A DNA stretch of 64,000 nucleotides from Rusavskia elegans. Lineage: Eukaryota; Ascomycota; Lecanoromycetes; Teloschistales; Teloschistaceae. The translations under genes were made by a program, and so were the position numbers. The notes beneath the pieces are model-generated. The model worked only from the letters and a program-made list of their open reading frames with translations, had not been told where the DNA came from and ran no database searches. The stretch lies in contig SAUG01000012.1 in NCBI GenBank assembly GCA_011316305.1, positions 868,001 to 932,000 on the forward strand, given 5' to 3'. Positions 1-11,120 of this stretch are shown one piece after another. Each line of letters begins with the position of its first letter. Positions within the stretch are counted from its first letter, which is position 1.

Positions 1-1610
1 TTTTATAGAAGACTACGTAGGATATAATATATTTTAGAGATATTTAAAATTTAAAAACGACGGTTCCGTTAACGATAGCGTAGATTTCTATTTATATCTT
101 TTTTTTGTTTTAAATTTTTTTCTTTTTTTCGTTAAAATATTTTTTATATTAGATAAAATAATCGATAACCTTTTTAATTTTTATTTTCTACGTATTATTA
201 TTATTAAATGTTTCGTATATTTTTTTTATAATATTATCTTTCGGCTTTTAATTCGCCGAAGCATTTAGATATTTAAAGTAAAAATAATAACGTAGATAAT
301 AGCAATCGTTAAATTAATATTTAAAATCGTAAATATAATTCGAAAATTTACTATTATTATTTCGGAATAATAGTTTATTTCCTTTTAATTTAAAATCGTT
401 TTCGGCGGTAACGAATATTAAATTAGTAATAATAGATTTAATATTTAATCTAATATAGTTACGAAAACTATTAATAAATTTAAAATATTTAATTTTATAA
501 TCTATTTCGTTATCGAATTTTAATAAATAATTTATAATAAAAACTGGCGTTAAAATTATAATAGCGAAAATAAAATCTCTATATATTTTTTTAGATTTTT
601 TAATTTCTATAACGCCGACTTTTTTAATTTAAATATATATCGAAATATATATATCGAATGATATTTCGAAATTTTCAATTTTTAATAGATTTTGCCGAAA
701 ATAATTTATACGAATATTCGACTTTTATTAATTTAACGGAATTTATTAAAACGAATTTAAATTTAAAAATATAAAAAAGATTTTATAAATATAATTCTTT
801 ATATTTAATAAAGACGAAGATATTATTCGCTATTATTTTCTAGATAAAATCGTTTATTTTAGCGAATATATCGGCTTTTTATATATAGTCTTTTATTTTA
901 TTAATATAATCTAATTTTATTTCTTTAAATTTTAATTTTACTTTAGCTATTACTTTTATAATACCGGTTTATATTTATTATAAAATTAATTTAATAGATT
1001 TCGAAAGATTTTTAGATTTTAAAATAATAGATAAATTAATAAATTTTTAAACGCGCTAGCCGATTGTTTTATTCTATATAACTACGAGTTATAAATTTTA
1101 ATTTTTTATTAAAATAAATTTAATACCGCGTTTAACGATTATTATAATTATTTTAAATTTTTATAGCGTATAAAAAATATATATATATTAGATAAAAAGT
1201 TTTTTTAATTAATAAAATCTATTTTTATATTATTACTACGAATTTTTGGTAGTTTATATATAATAGTTAATTAATTATAAATATTTTTACTATTTACTAG
1301 AATATTATAAATTTTAAATGATATATAGTAAATTTTTATAACAGGAAAAAATAGTAGTAGTATAATAGATTTTTATAATAGAATTTTATATATTATAGTA
1401 TTTAATACTACCGATTAAATAATAGTAAAAATATTTTAATATATAATACCAGATTTATAACTATAAATTCTAATATAGAAATAAAAATTTATATAAAAAT
1501 AAATATATATTATATTTTCCCGGAAATAGAAAAAAAAAATCTATAAATAGCTAAATAGTACGTATAATAAATAAGCGCTTGGCCTAAATGGGTAACGCTA
1601 GCTATAATAG
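1..1610. repeat. RIP-mutated A+T-rich block, left end
   Basis: Very A+T-rich DNA in which CpA and TpG are nearly absent, TpA is abundant and CpG is still frequent. This is what RIP leaves in repeated DNA of filamentous ascomycetes. No open gene survives. A minus-strand frame around 650-1000 stays relatively open but I do not recognise it. The block runs off the left edge, so the parent element cannot be named. The change to normal composition is sharp, at about 1600. Confidence 0.85.
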
Positions 1611-1619
1611 GAAGTATAC

Positions 1620-3017
1620 GTGACCTCAGTAAGGTTTAGAGGTCCGTTCTCCATCGCGTATCCCGGAGTCGTCTCCGCATCGACCATAAATGCCATGTTC
1701 GCAGGTCTTCACAACAAATCCACCGCCTCCCACTCTTCCCACTCCTCTTGCTGCTCCGGTGTCAGCGATACTTCTACTCTCGTGTATGATCATGAGACAT
1801 GGGTCGATTTTGTCCCCCATGTTCACGAACTATGTCGTCAGCTCTGGCCCTCAGCCTCTGAAGACGAGGAGTTCGTCGTTGAGAAACTCAGAGGGAGCAG
1901 CTACAATCGAATCATAGGGATCAAGACTCCTCCTTCTACAGAAGAAGCGCAAGGGTCCTACATCCTTAGGATCCCACGTTTCGAATTCGCCCAGCAAGCT
2001 CGTGAGATGGCTATTGTCCGTTATATCCGTTAGCATACCTCCATTCCAACAGCAGACATAATACTCTACGATTCTACGTCCGAAAACCCTTTGAAGGACC
2101 CCTACGTTGTTCGTAGCAGGATTCCCGGACAAGATCTGCAGGATATCCACCGCACCTTGGATCACCAAAGCAAGCTAGCTGTCGCAGAGCAATGGGGCCA
2201 AATGTTACTCTCGGAATTCGCTGTCCAGAACGAATTCCCAGGAGTGGTTGATGCTACCACCGATAGCACAGGCGCCTATGTCTACAAATTTCGTCCCTTT
2301 GATGTTAACCCAGAGCCGGAAGACGAGCCGCAAGATGTTCGACTACTTGCCAAGCAGACGATTCTGGATATGTTTGTCCTACAGTTTGAGCGTTGGCATG
2401 CTGCCGACAATCGAGCATATCCGAACGACTTCCCTCTGGATCACTTCGCACGTCTCACTACCGTCGCAAAAGAAATGGACGCTGCAGGCTTGTTCAATGA
2501 CGTGTGCTACTCACTATGTCATCTTGATTTAGCGCCTAGGAATGTCATGGCGGAGATCAAATCAAAAAACACGGTACAGATCTCTGGTGTCCTGGACTGG
2601 GACAGCGCTGTATTCGGTCCAACTTTCTTGGCTTGTGAGCCACCTTCTTGGATATGGGCATAGTCTGATTACGAGAATGAGGACGAAGATCGAGATGAGG
2701 ACTACAACGAGATTCATGCCAACGACACCCCAGCCACACCAGAAGATCAAGAGTTGAAGCGCAAGTTTGAAGAGGTCGTTAGCAAGGACATGCTGAAGTT
2801 CTTTTACGAACCTCAATACCGGCTGGCTAGAACGCTCTTCGATATCGCTCTTATCGGCTTGAGGCATAATGACACTTTCCACAAGACTGACCAGTTGATA
2901 CTAAAGTGGGCAGAACTACAGCCCCAATTGACCGGATCGTCTTCAGCGCTTCATGAAGCCACTCTATCAATGCAGCAAGCAAGCATGGATGATGATGCGG
3001 CCGTGTCGGAGGAATAA
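1620..3017 (+). pseudogene. Aminoglycoside phosphotransferase (APH)-family protein, broken by two in-frame stops
   Basis: One continuous frame encodes a fungal APH/choline-kinase-like protein of about 465 codons, interrupted by TAG at 2031-2033 and TAG at 2661-2663. No frame change is needed across either stop. The catalytic-loop region reads CHLDLAPRN (near 2517-2545), followed by the metal-binding region as VLDWDSA (near 2590-2610), as in active APH kinases. The first stop is consistent with CAG to TAG. The second lies where family members usually have a tryptophan, consistent with TGG to TAG. Both are C:G to T:A changes in CpA/TpG context, the RIP type. Two RIP blocks flank the gene. The first ATG in frame is at 1695; an upstream exon may be lost. 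Family assignment is good; the substrate is unknown. Introns hiding the stops are possible but not needed by the alignment. Confidence 0.8.
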
Positions 3018-3166
3018 GCACTCTAAGCAGTCTTATATTACGTATTTTGCATAGAAATGGAGTAAGGTAGATCAACTGTTTATACTAGATTCTGTAAGTT
3101 CAATCAATCATGGATTCTCCCAGAATGGCAACTGTAATTATTGACCTGAGGCGTTTCATGACTCAT

Positions 3167-3175
3167 TATTTGGAT
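3167..3175. repeat. Left 9-bp target-site duplication of the DNA transposon
   Basis: TATTTGGAT lies directly before the left terminal inverted repeat and recurs exactly at 10186-10194 after the right one. Confidence 0.9.
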
Positions 3176-3265
3176 GGATCCTGATCGGTAGGCACCACGT
3201 TATCACTAAAGAGCACCATGGAGATTACTAAAGAGCACTATAGGGATTACTATAAAGTACTATAT
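3176..3265 (+). repeat. Left terminal inverted repeat of MULE
   Basis: Matches the reverse complement of 10097-10185 nearly base for base. It contains three tandem units of about 22 bp (starting near 3205, 3227 and 3249) with core ACTAAAGAGCAC. Differences from the right copy are mostly C/T and G/A. Confidence 0.9.
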
Positions 3266-4764
3266 CTTAATAAACCGTTCTAACCAATCGGAATATTTAT
3301 TTACTATTTTATTATTTTTCCTTTTCGTATTTTTTAACGAATATAGCGATTTTAACTCTAATTTTTATCTATATATATTTATTTTAACTATACGAAAGTT
3401 ATATAGCTATTATATTTAATTATTTTAGAACGTTTAAATCTATATATTTAAAAGCTTTTAATTATAAATTATAATATTATTTAATATCTTTTTACTTTTA
3501 TTTATAACTATTTTACCGACTTTTTTTTCGTTCGTTAACTTCGTTTTATAACTTTCTAATCGTTTATTTCGCTATCGTTTATAAAAAGGCGTTACGCTTC
3601 TTCGTATTCGCTATTATCGTTTATAACGACGTCGAAATATCGAGATCGTTTACTAACTTTTCTACCTTTATTTTATAATCTTTCTATACGATCTTTTTTT
3701 CGATTTCTTCGACCTTTTTAATTTCTTCGATTTCTTCGATCTTTTTAAACTCGTATATTTATTTATAACGATCTAATATTATTAATAGAAATATTTAAAA
3801 ATAGCTAAAAAGGTTTTATAGTTTTATTTCTACGGTTTCGCGTTATTTTTCTAACTTTATTTTATCTTCTAGCTTTTTTTTATATTTCCGTTTCTATTAC
3901 GTAGCGAACAGCTAATTTATTTTTACGATAGAAACGTTACTAGCCTATTTATTACTATTCGGTATCGCGAATTTTCGTTTACGCTATTTTTAATCTAGAT
4001 AGCTATTTCCGAAAAAAAAACTTATAGATTTATTATTTACGTAATATATTATTTACTTTTATAGATTTTTTAAATCTTCTTTTATCTTTAATATAAAAAG
4101 GTTCGCTAACGTTAAAGAATCCGGCGACGGCGATATTATCTAGGAAATTATATCGAAAAAAATCTCGATAAAAGATTAGAATATCTTACTACTATAGTTT
4201 TAAAATTTATTTTATTTTTTAATTTTTTTATAAATCTTATCTTTTTTATTTTTATTTTTATTTTTATTTTTATTAGTACTACTATATTTCTATATATCGT
4301 TTTTTTTATCGATATTTAGATTTTTAAAAATAGATCCGGAAAAGATTAGAATTTTTTATATTATAGAATCTATTTTAATAAAACCGTAATCTATTAATTT
4401 TTAACTAGCGTATAATATATTTTTACAATTTTAAAAATCTAGAAAAAGATAATTGTTATACGATATTTACTAGTTTTTAGATTTTATATTATCGAGAAGA
4501 ATACGCTAGTAGTATTAATATTAATAGATATCGTTTTCTTTAAAATCCCCGGCGCTATTAATTAAAAGGAAAAATCTTTAAATCTCGTATTTATAAAGAA
4601 AATTTATCGACCGATAAAATTAACTTTTATATATTTCGAAATTTTAGCTTTTTAAAAGATATTTAATATTTTTATATTATTTAAAAATTTTCTCGCGTAC
4701 CGGCTATATAATTTTAAAATTTAGCTTTCGGAAAATAGAAATCGAGTAATTAAATAGAATATAG

Positions 4765-5173
4765 TATTACGTCTACGATTCTATAGAAGTTCCCTGGAAA
4801 ATTAGTTAAATAAACGAATCTAATTATCTATAGCCGTCTATAGCCGCTATAGCCGCTTTTTTTAAAAGGACTTTTAGTACGTAGCTATCTATCGGTTCTA
4901 ATAGCAATTTTTAATATATATATCGCTTTTTATTTCTATAGATAACTTCTTTTATTAGTTATTAATATAATTATTAAATATATTTCTACTATTTTCTTTT
5001 TAATTACTTCGTAACGAAAATATTTTTTAATATTATAACTATACTTCTACAGCTATATAGGATTAGTTATAATAATCTATATTAGAATTCCTTTACTATT
5101 TAATAGTTCGGACTATATTTATAGCTATAGTTATACTCGATTATATCGCCCTTTAATATATAGAAACCTTATA
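4765..5173 (+). repeat. 5' LTR
   Basis: 409-bp direct repeat of 7732-8140. It is more thoroughly RIP-mutated than the 3' copy: almost no CpA/TpG remains. Confidence 0.9.
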
Positions 5174-5489
5174 TTTTAACGATTTACTATATTAGTTTCG
5201 TTATTTTATTCTACAGACCGAAGCGATTCTATTAAAGTAGTAATATTAAATATCTATAAAGAAAATAAAAAAATTTTAAAACAATAGATTATTTAGATAA
5301 ATATTTACTTTATATTATTTATAAATTAGTTTTTTAATAAAGTAGTTAAAATTTTATTTATAATTTCGTATCTAGAAAAAACTACCTTTAATTAGGTATA
5401 GCCCCGAATAAAAAACTATTTCGATAATCCGGAAAAATAGAAGGAAAATAAAATAAAATAAATCTTCTACGTCTTTAATAATTTTATTA

Positions 5490-5930
5490 TTACTATAAAA
5501 GAAACTTTCGGAAATAATAATAAAAATAGAGTAATAGGTAGAAAACTAATAATTTTAAAATAGTAAAAGTCGGTAGCTATCTACGCTATTTAGTTTAGAA
5601 TATTAGTTTATAAAATAGATTAGAAAGATTTAATTTTAAAAGTCTATTTCTATAAAAGGTTTTATATAAAAGTTAAAAAAACTATAGTAGTAATTAAAAA
5701 ACTAGATTCGTTAATAGATTTTATTAAACTAATAATAAAAATTTATACTAGATAGTATAAAATATATTTAAATAAATAGATATTTAATAAAATAGAACCT
5801 ATTAAAAAAAAGTCTAGAAAAAATCTAATAGAACTCGATACTACCGAAACTAAAAAATCGCGGATTAAAGTTTATTATTTATATAGAAAAATAGAATATT
5901 TTAAAAAAAATTATTTAATTAAGGAGATAA
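5490..5930 (+). pseudogene. Decayed retrotransposon gag with zinc-knuckle spacing
   Basis: The plus frame here reads like a fungal Ty3/Gypsy gag capsid region, broken by RIP stops. At 5873-5914 the codons have C-x2-C-x4-H-x4-C spacing with all four ligand positions now TAT (Tyr). TAT is what RIP makes of TGT (Cys) or CAT (His). No intact open frame remains. Reading RIP backwards is inference; the spacing is directly visible. A possible retropepsin C-terminal motif lies near 6360-6400, not secure. Confidence 0.65.
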
Positions 5931-7731
5931 TTAAAGTAACTAAATATTAGTATAAAGTAATAGAAAAATTATCCGAAAAAATAATTAATAAATATATAAT
6001 ATTAAGCTAGTTAGTCTACTATAATAATAATTACTCTATTTCTTTATCGGATAAAAAAGGATTAAAATAATATCCTAAAAAACTAAAGAAAACGTAAAAA
6101 TTAAAAAAGTTAATCTTCGAATTTAAATTATATAAAACCGAAAAATCTTTTACTATAGCGTTTAAAGTTAAAATTAGAAATTAATAAATAATAGTTTTCG
6201 TAAATAGAAAGGAAAATAATAAAATTATAAAAGAATTTTATAATAGAATTAAAGGATATTTCTATAGAAAAATAATATAAAATAATCAGATTTTTAATAT
6301 CGAAATTAAAATAAAATACGGGCTAATTAGAACGATAAATTTTATAATAATCGACAGTTTAAAAGACTATATTATCCTAGAAAATAAATAGAAAAAATTA
6401 ATTTTAGGAAAACCAACAGAGAAAAGTAAAGTCTATAAAATAATAAAACTATAGACGATATATCTTCTAGCCTATAAAAATCTCTTATATAAAAAAAATA
6501 GACGTTATATCGATAACGAATTATAAAGAAATTAAAGATTTAAATACGAAATTTAAAGAAAGCGGAGATATATAAAAAATTAAAATCTAGAAAAAATACT
6601 ATTACTTTTTCTAAAAGTTTACGAAAAAATATAATAAAAGCGGAAAACTAATTTAATAGTTATAGATAAACTATATTAGAAAAGTATATTAAAATATCAT
6701 TAAAGCTATAGATTAAATCGAATATTATATATCTAATTAGATAAATTAAAATAAAAGAATACTAGAACTAGTATTTAGCGTTTAATCTAGAAATAAAAAT
6801 TTCGACTAGTACCCGTCTTTATTATTATAGGACGAAATAGTTACGAAAAAATAAAAATTAGTAAAACTATCTAAAGAATTAGAAATAATTTATAATATAA
6901 ATATTTAACTCGGAATATATAGAAAATAGTAGTAAAAAAACCTTTTACTAGATCTTTTTTAGAATTCTATAATTTCTATAGATTAAAAGAAATTAAAAAA
7001 TTTTAAAAATTAATCTAAATTATCCGAATCGAATCCAGATATTAAATTAACGGACGCCTTTTATATAGCTAACGTAAAACTAACAGAGAAGTAAAACGTA
7101 ATAGAATTATTAAACTTATTAAAATAAAATAAAATACGTTATTTTTAAACGATAAAATTACTTTTATATTTATCTAAAGCGCGATAATAGATAATAAAAT
7201 ATTTTTATTTTCCGAAAAACCGGCGGAAATCCGATTTCTAAACTAAACGTTTATTATAAATTTCCTTTTTAAAATTAAAAAAAAACTCGATATAATAATA
7301 AATTTCGGAATATTTATTAAAAATACCGGTAATATTAGAACGAAGTTTATTTTTTTTATTTTTAAAACGTTTCCTTACGGAAGTTAATAGAAAAGAAAAG
7401 AAAAAAGAAAAAAATAAAAGATAATATATAGATAACGTTAGAAATTAGAAGATTATAGAATTTCTAAATTTAAATATATTCGCTATAAATATTACTACTA
7501 ATCTCGATTTTATATTCTTTTAAAAGATTATAGATATATAAAAAATAAAAAATAAATATTATAACTCTTTTTAATTAAATATAATAAAACGATTTTAACC
7601 GATTTCCTTTCCGAAAACGTATAATAGAGATATTAATAAATTAAAAAATAAAGAAAAAAGAAAAAAGAAAACTCTTTTTATACTCTGTAGACGGATTTTA
7701 TACTAGATAGAAAACGATATAGAAAGAACCG

Positions 7732-8140
7732 TATTACGTTTACGATTCTATAGAAATTTTCTAGAAGATTAGTTAGATAAACGAACCTAATTATCTATTA
7801 CCGTTTATAGCCGCTATAGCTATTCTTTCTAAAAAGACTTTTAATATACGGCTATCTATCGGTTCTAACAGCTACTTTTAATATATATATTACTTTTTAT
7901 TTCTATAGATAGCTTTTTTCGTTAATCGTTAATAAAATTATTAAATATATCTCTACTATTTTCTTTTTAATTATCTTATAATAAAGATACTTCGTAATAT
8001 TATAACCGTACTTCTGCGGCTATATAGAATTAGCTATAATAATCTATACTAGAATTCTTTTACTATTTAATAGTTCGGACTATGTCTATAGCTATAGCTA
8101 GGCTCGAACGCAACGCCTTTTGATATACAGGGACGTTATA
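7732..8140 (+). repeat. 3' LTR
   Basis: 409-bp direct repeat of 4765-5173. Its distal 60 bp keep several CpA/TpG sites lost in the 5' copy. Confidence 0.9.
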
Positions 8141-8489
8141 TATAGTTAATGGATTCGACGATATTAAATTCGTATTTTTCGATCTAATATCTAATAAAAC
8201 CGTTAATTTATTTAATAATACTACCGAGATTATCTATAGATAATAGTAGTCTATTTTTAAATTTTATATAAATTTTTTTAAAACTATTAAAAATAGTAAT
8301 ATTAAAATTTAAAAGCTCGTTAATATAATATTAATAGAATTTCTCTATTTTTTTATCTATCTATTTATTCTACTAGTAGTCTATTAGTTTAAAATCGGAA
8401 GTTTCGTATTTTTCTTTTAACGCGTCCTATTTTTTATTAATCTTTTCTATCGTACTCTACTAGTATATTATCTTCTACGCTATTATAAG

Positions 8490-9060
8490 TTTATTAATAT
8501 CCTTTTGGAAATAGAAAAAACGATAGGTCTAGATTTTAATATTATTATCGATATAGTAAACGTATAGAATATATTTCGCGTCGGGAAATACTAGAGAAAT
8601 CCTATTCGCTAAAGCCTATTTTATATCGGTAATAAAAAGGCTAGAATCTAAAATAAAAAGCCGGATATAGAGGAACTTTTACTATATTACTATCTATATA
8701 TAATCCCGATTCTTTTCCGAAAATATAAAGGCGTAGACGGCGATAAACATCGTTTCTATAATTATAGTTTTCTAGGTTATATAAAATAGAAATTTAAATT
8801 TATTAGTTTTATATATATAGTCGATAAATAATATTTCATAATTTTTTTTCAATAATTTAAATATTTTCCGGTTAACGAAAAATAATTATATTAATTAGCT
8901 TTATATATTTTTACGAATTTTAAAAATCTCTTTTTTTATATTTTTTATTTTATTACCGAATAGTATTTTTAAAAATATCTACGTAGAAATTAGGCCGCCG
9001 AAAGCTTTCCGTTTAATAGTCCGTTTTACGTTATAGATATTACGGGCTTTAATAAAAAGG
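8490..9060 (-). pseudogene. Decayed MULE transposase core
   Basis: A minus-strand frame broken only by RIP-type stops shows the Mutator transposase core. An aspartate codon at 8822-8820 is followed by codons compatible with the TYKTN motif (8819-8799). Downstream is the context of the second catalytic aspartate at 8627-8625, about 65 codons later, followed by the AL...FPDA region and a Cys/His-like motif with Tyr at the ligand positions. The order and spacing fit Hop-like fungal MULEs. The third acidic residue was not located and may lie beyond the nested insertion. Confidence 0.75.
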
Positions 9061-10096
9061 TTTTACTTTCTAAATTTTATTTATTCGCGGAAATTATTAA
9101 TAATTTATCTAGATATATTATATTTTTTTAATTAATACCGAATAGTATCTATAATTACCGACGTTATTTTATTATAATAGTAAATTATAAAACCTTTAAA
9201 ATTTAATAGTCTATAGCCGGAATAAAAGCTTTCGATAATACGTAATTTCTATCTATCGATAATCTTTTTATAGTATACGTACGTTTTAAAGGAATAGTTA
9301 TATCGATAGCTAGATATATTACGGTTTCTACTACGTCGCTTCGTCTAACCGAATTTAGTATAGATAAAGAAAGTTTTAATAATACTACGTTTACCTATAG
9401 AATTTTTTTTAATTAGATTTTTTTAACGGCGTATCTTTATTCCTTTATCTAGACGTTAACGCTAGCGACGAATTTATTAAATAATTCGTATATTTAATCG
9501 GTAGAAAAAAGTAGAAATTATATTTTAAACGCTATTATAATAATAGAAAGTAATAAAAGTAAAAAAATTTAATAGTAAAAAAATTAAAATTTATTATTAG
9601 TAGAACTAGTAGATTATTAACGCTAAAGTCTATTCCGTATCTATATTAAACTTTTTATTAACTATATCGGATATTCTAATTATATTAGATTGTATTAAAA
9701 CCGTAGTATTTTTTATAGCCGACTTTATATCGATAGAAAATATTAAAAAAATATAAAGAAAATAGAATTAATTTTATTTTAAAATTTTTTACGTAATTTT
9801 TAATAGTAAAATATTTTCTATAATCGAAGTAAATAATATTAAAAAGATATTATTTATCTAATTTTATACGCGTATACTAGATTTTTTTACGTTTAATAAT
9901 ATAGATATATAATTAAAAAATCTAAGAATTTTAATTTTAAATTTTATATTATTAGTATATAATATACGGTTATTATAAATAGTTAAAAAAAAAAAGATTT
10001 TAATAAAGTTATTTAAAAAATAGAATAGATTTTTTAAATTTTAAACGTTTAATTAATCGGTTCGGATACGCTATATTTTATATAGTAACTTTAGAC

Positions 10097-10185
10097 TATA
10101 GTACTTTTTAGTAATCTCTATAGTACTCTTTAGTAATCTCTATAGTGCTCTTTAGTAATAACGTGGTGCCCACCGATCAGGATCC
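10097..10185 (-). repeat. Right terminal inverted repeat of MULE
   Basis: Inverted copy of 3176-3265, ending CGATCAGGATCC. Contains the same 22-bp tandem units (core CTCTTTAGTAATCTCTATAG). Confidence 0.9.
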
Positions 10186-10194
10186 TATTTGGAT
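10186..10194. repeat. Right 9-bp target-site duplication
   Basis: TATTTGGAT, identical to 3167-3175. Confidence 0.9.
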
Positions 10195-10580
10195 TTGTAA
10201 GATATATATACTTTCCCAACACAGGAAGGCCTCACGGACGTCTGCCAAAACTATGTATCTGCAACGATGACATTACGGCTTAGCCAAAAAGACGCTCATC
10301 TAAGGGGATAACGCATAGCAGGAGGATCAAATGTCGAAGAAAGGAACCAAAATGATGGTCAACAATAAGCACGGGACCGCGACAAAGACACGTACTATCA
10401 CATTGACAGATGAAGAAATGTGATGACAAAGGACTGTGACATCGTCTGTTGCTCTATCTAGTCTTTCTAGGCTCCCATATAAACCACTTGTCTTCTGCAC
10501 TCGGCTCTTTCACTTTCCAGACTCTTAAAATCCTCACACATCAACGTCAACTTCAAACAAAACACGAAAGACCTGACAAG
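10195..10580. other. Leader region of the 10581 gene
   Basis: Normal-composition DNA between the transposon and the next start codon. I see no gene. A pyrimidine-rich stretch near 10490-10560 precedes the start, as in many fungal 5' leaders. Confidence 0.4.
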
Positions 10581-11120
10581 ATGCCTCGCTTAAGGCGTTA
10601 CAACCCCAAACGTTATTGTCCCTTGAAGGGGAAGAATAAGGGCTCATGCCGCTACGATAAACATCTGGGGTACTGCACCAAACACCTGTATACATGCCCC
10701 ATACATCCTGATATTGTATGTCCGATCGGTGAAGACTGTTTTTATTGCAAGGCAGTGTAAGTCATACCCCTCAACTGGCCCCCTTTTATCTCAAGAACAT
10801 CATGCTAACAAGACCGTTACAGACAGGAGGCACGCGCACGCGAAGAGGCTCGACGTAGAGAGGAAGAACGTCGTGCAGCCGAAGTGAGACGTCGAGAGGA
10901 GCGTGAGGAGCAAGCCATGCGTGAGAAGGCGGATCGTCGTGGAGGTCGTGGTGGCGGTGGAGGACGTCATGGCGGCGGCAACGCTGGTGGAGGCCACGGC
11001 GGTCGAAATCACGATACCGGTGAAGGATACGGCGGAGCAGCGTATGGCGGTGGAGAATACGGTGGTCGCGACCACAGCGGTCATGACTACGGAGGTCATG
11101 ACTACGGAGGTCGCTACTAA
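10581..11120 (+). CDS. Cys-rich/Arg-Glu/Gly-rich protein of unknown function, 157 aa, two exons
   Basis: Exon 1 is 10581-10756 and exon 2 is 10823-11120. The intron starts GTAAGT, has GCTAAC near 10804 and ends TTACAG. The join keeps frame (474 nt). Residues 1-58 hold seven cysteines and several histidines (CPLKGKNKGSC, YCTKHLYTCP, CPIGEDCFYC), which suggests a small zinc-binding or disulfide fold. Residues 60-105 are almost pure Arg/Glu/Ala, likely a charged helix. The tail is Gly-rich with Tyr/His/Asp-Gly-Gly units such as HDYGG repeated. No signal peptide is visible, so it is probably intracellular; the RGG-like tail hints at RNA binding (inference). It starts about 390 bp from the transposon edge but shows no RIP damage. 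I do not recognise the family. Confidence 0.7.

Larger units (their letters stand above)
4765..8140 (+). mobile_element. LTR retrotransposon (Ty3/Gypsy-like gag), 3,376 bp, nested in the MULE, RIP-mutated
   Basis: Two direct repeats of exactly 409 bp (4765-5173 and 7732-8140) bound the element. Both start TATTACG and end TTATA, as expected for TG...CA termini after RIP. TATAG occurs immediately before the left LTR (4760-4764) and immediately after the right LTR (8141-8145), a 5-bp target duplication. The 2.56-kb interior has a gag-like remnant with CCHC-knuckle spacing. I could not identify reverse transcriptase or integrase, and the interior is short for a full gag-pol, so it may be a deleted or non-autonomous copy. 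It inserted after the MULE and was then RIP-mutated with it. Confidence 0.9.
3176..10185 (-). mobile_element. Mutator-like (MULE) DNA transposon, 7,010 bp, RIP-inactivated, with nested LTR element
   Basis: The ends are inverted repeats of about 90 bp starting GGATCCTGATCGGT, bounded by a perfect 9-bp duplication. Nine bases is typical of Mutator-family insertions. The minus strand of the right half keeps a decayed MULE transposase (about 9060 to 8490). The left arm, 3300-4760, also reads best on the minus strand and shows a charged Glu/Lys-rich stretch near 3690-3760, probably the distal part of the same product. Without the nested retrotransposon and its duplicated 5 bp the element would be about 3.6 kb, a normal size. 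The interior is heavily RIP-mutated; only the outermost part of each end keeps CpA/TpG. It is non-functional as a gene, though the ends may still be recognisable to a related transposase. Confidence 0.88.

Noticed and set aside
5174..7731. Full gag-pol in the nested LTR element
   Set aside because: Interior is only 2.56 kb and I found no convincing reverse transcriptase or integrase motifs even allowing for RIP changes.
3176..10185. Reading the DNA transposon as hAT or Tc1/mariner
   Set aside because: Target duplication is 9 bp (hAT makes 8, mariner TA) and the transposase remnant has the MULE-type D...D spacing and TYKTN context.
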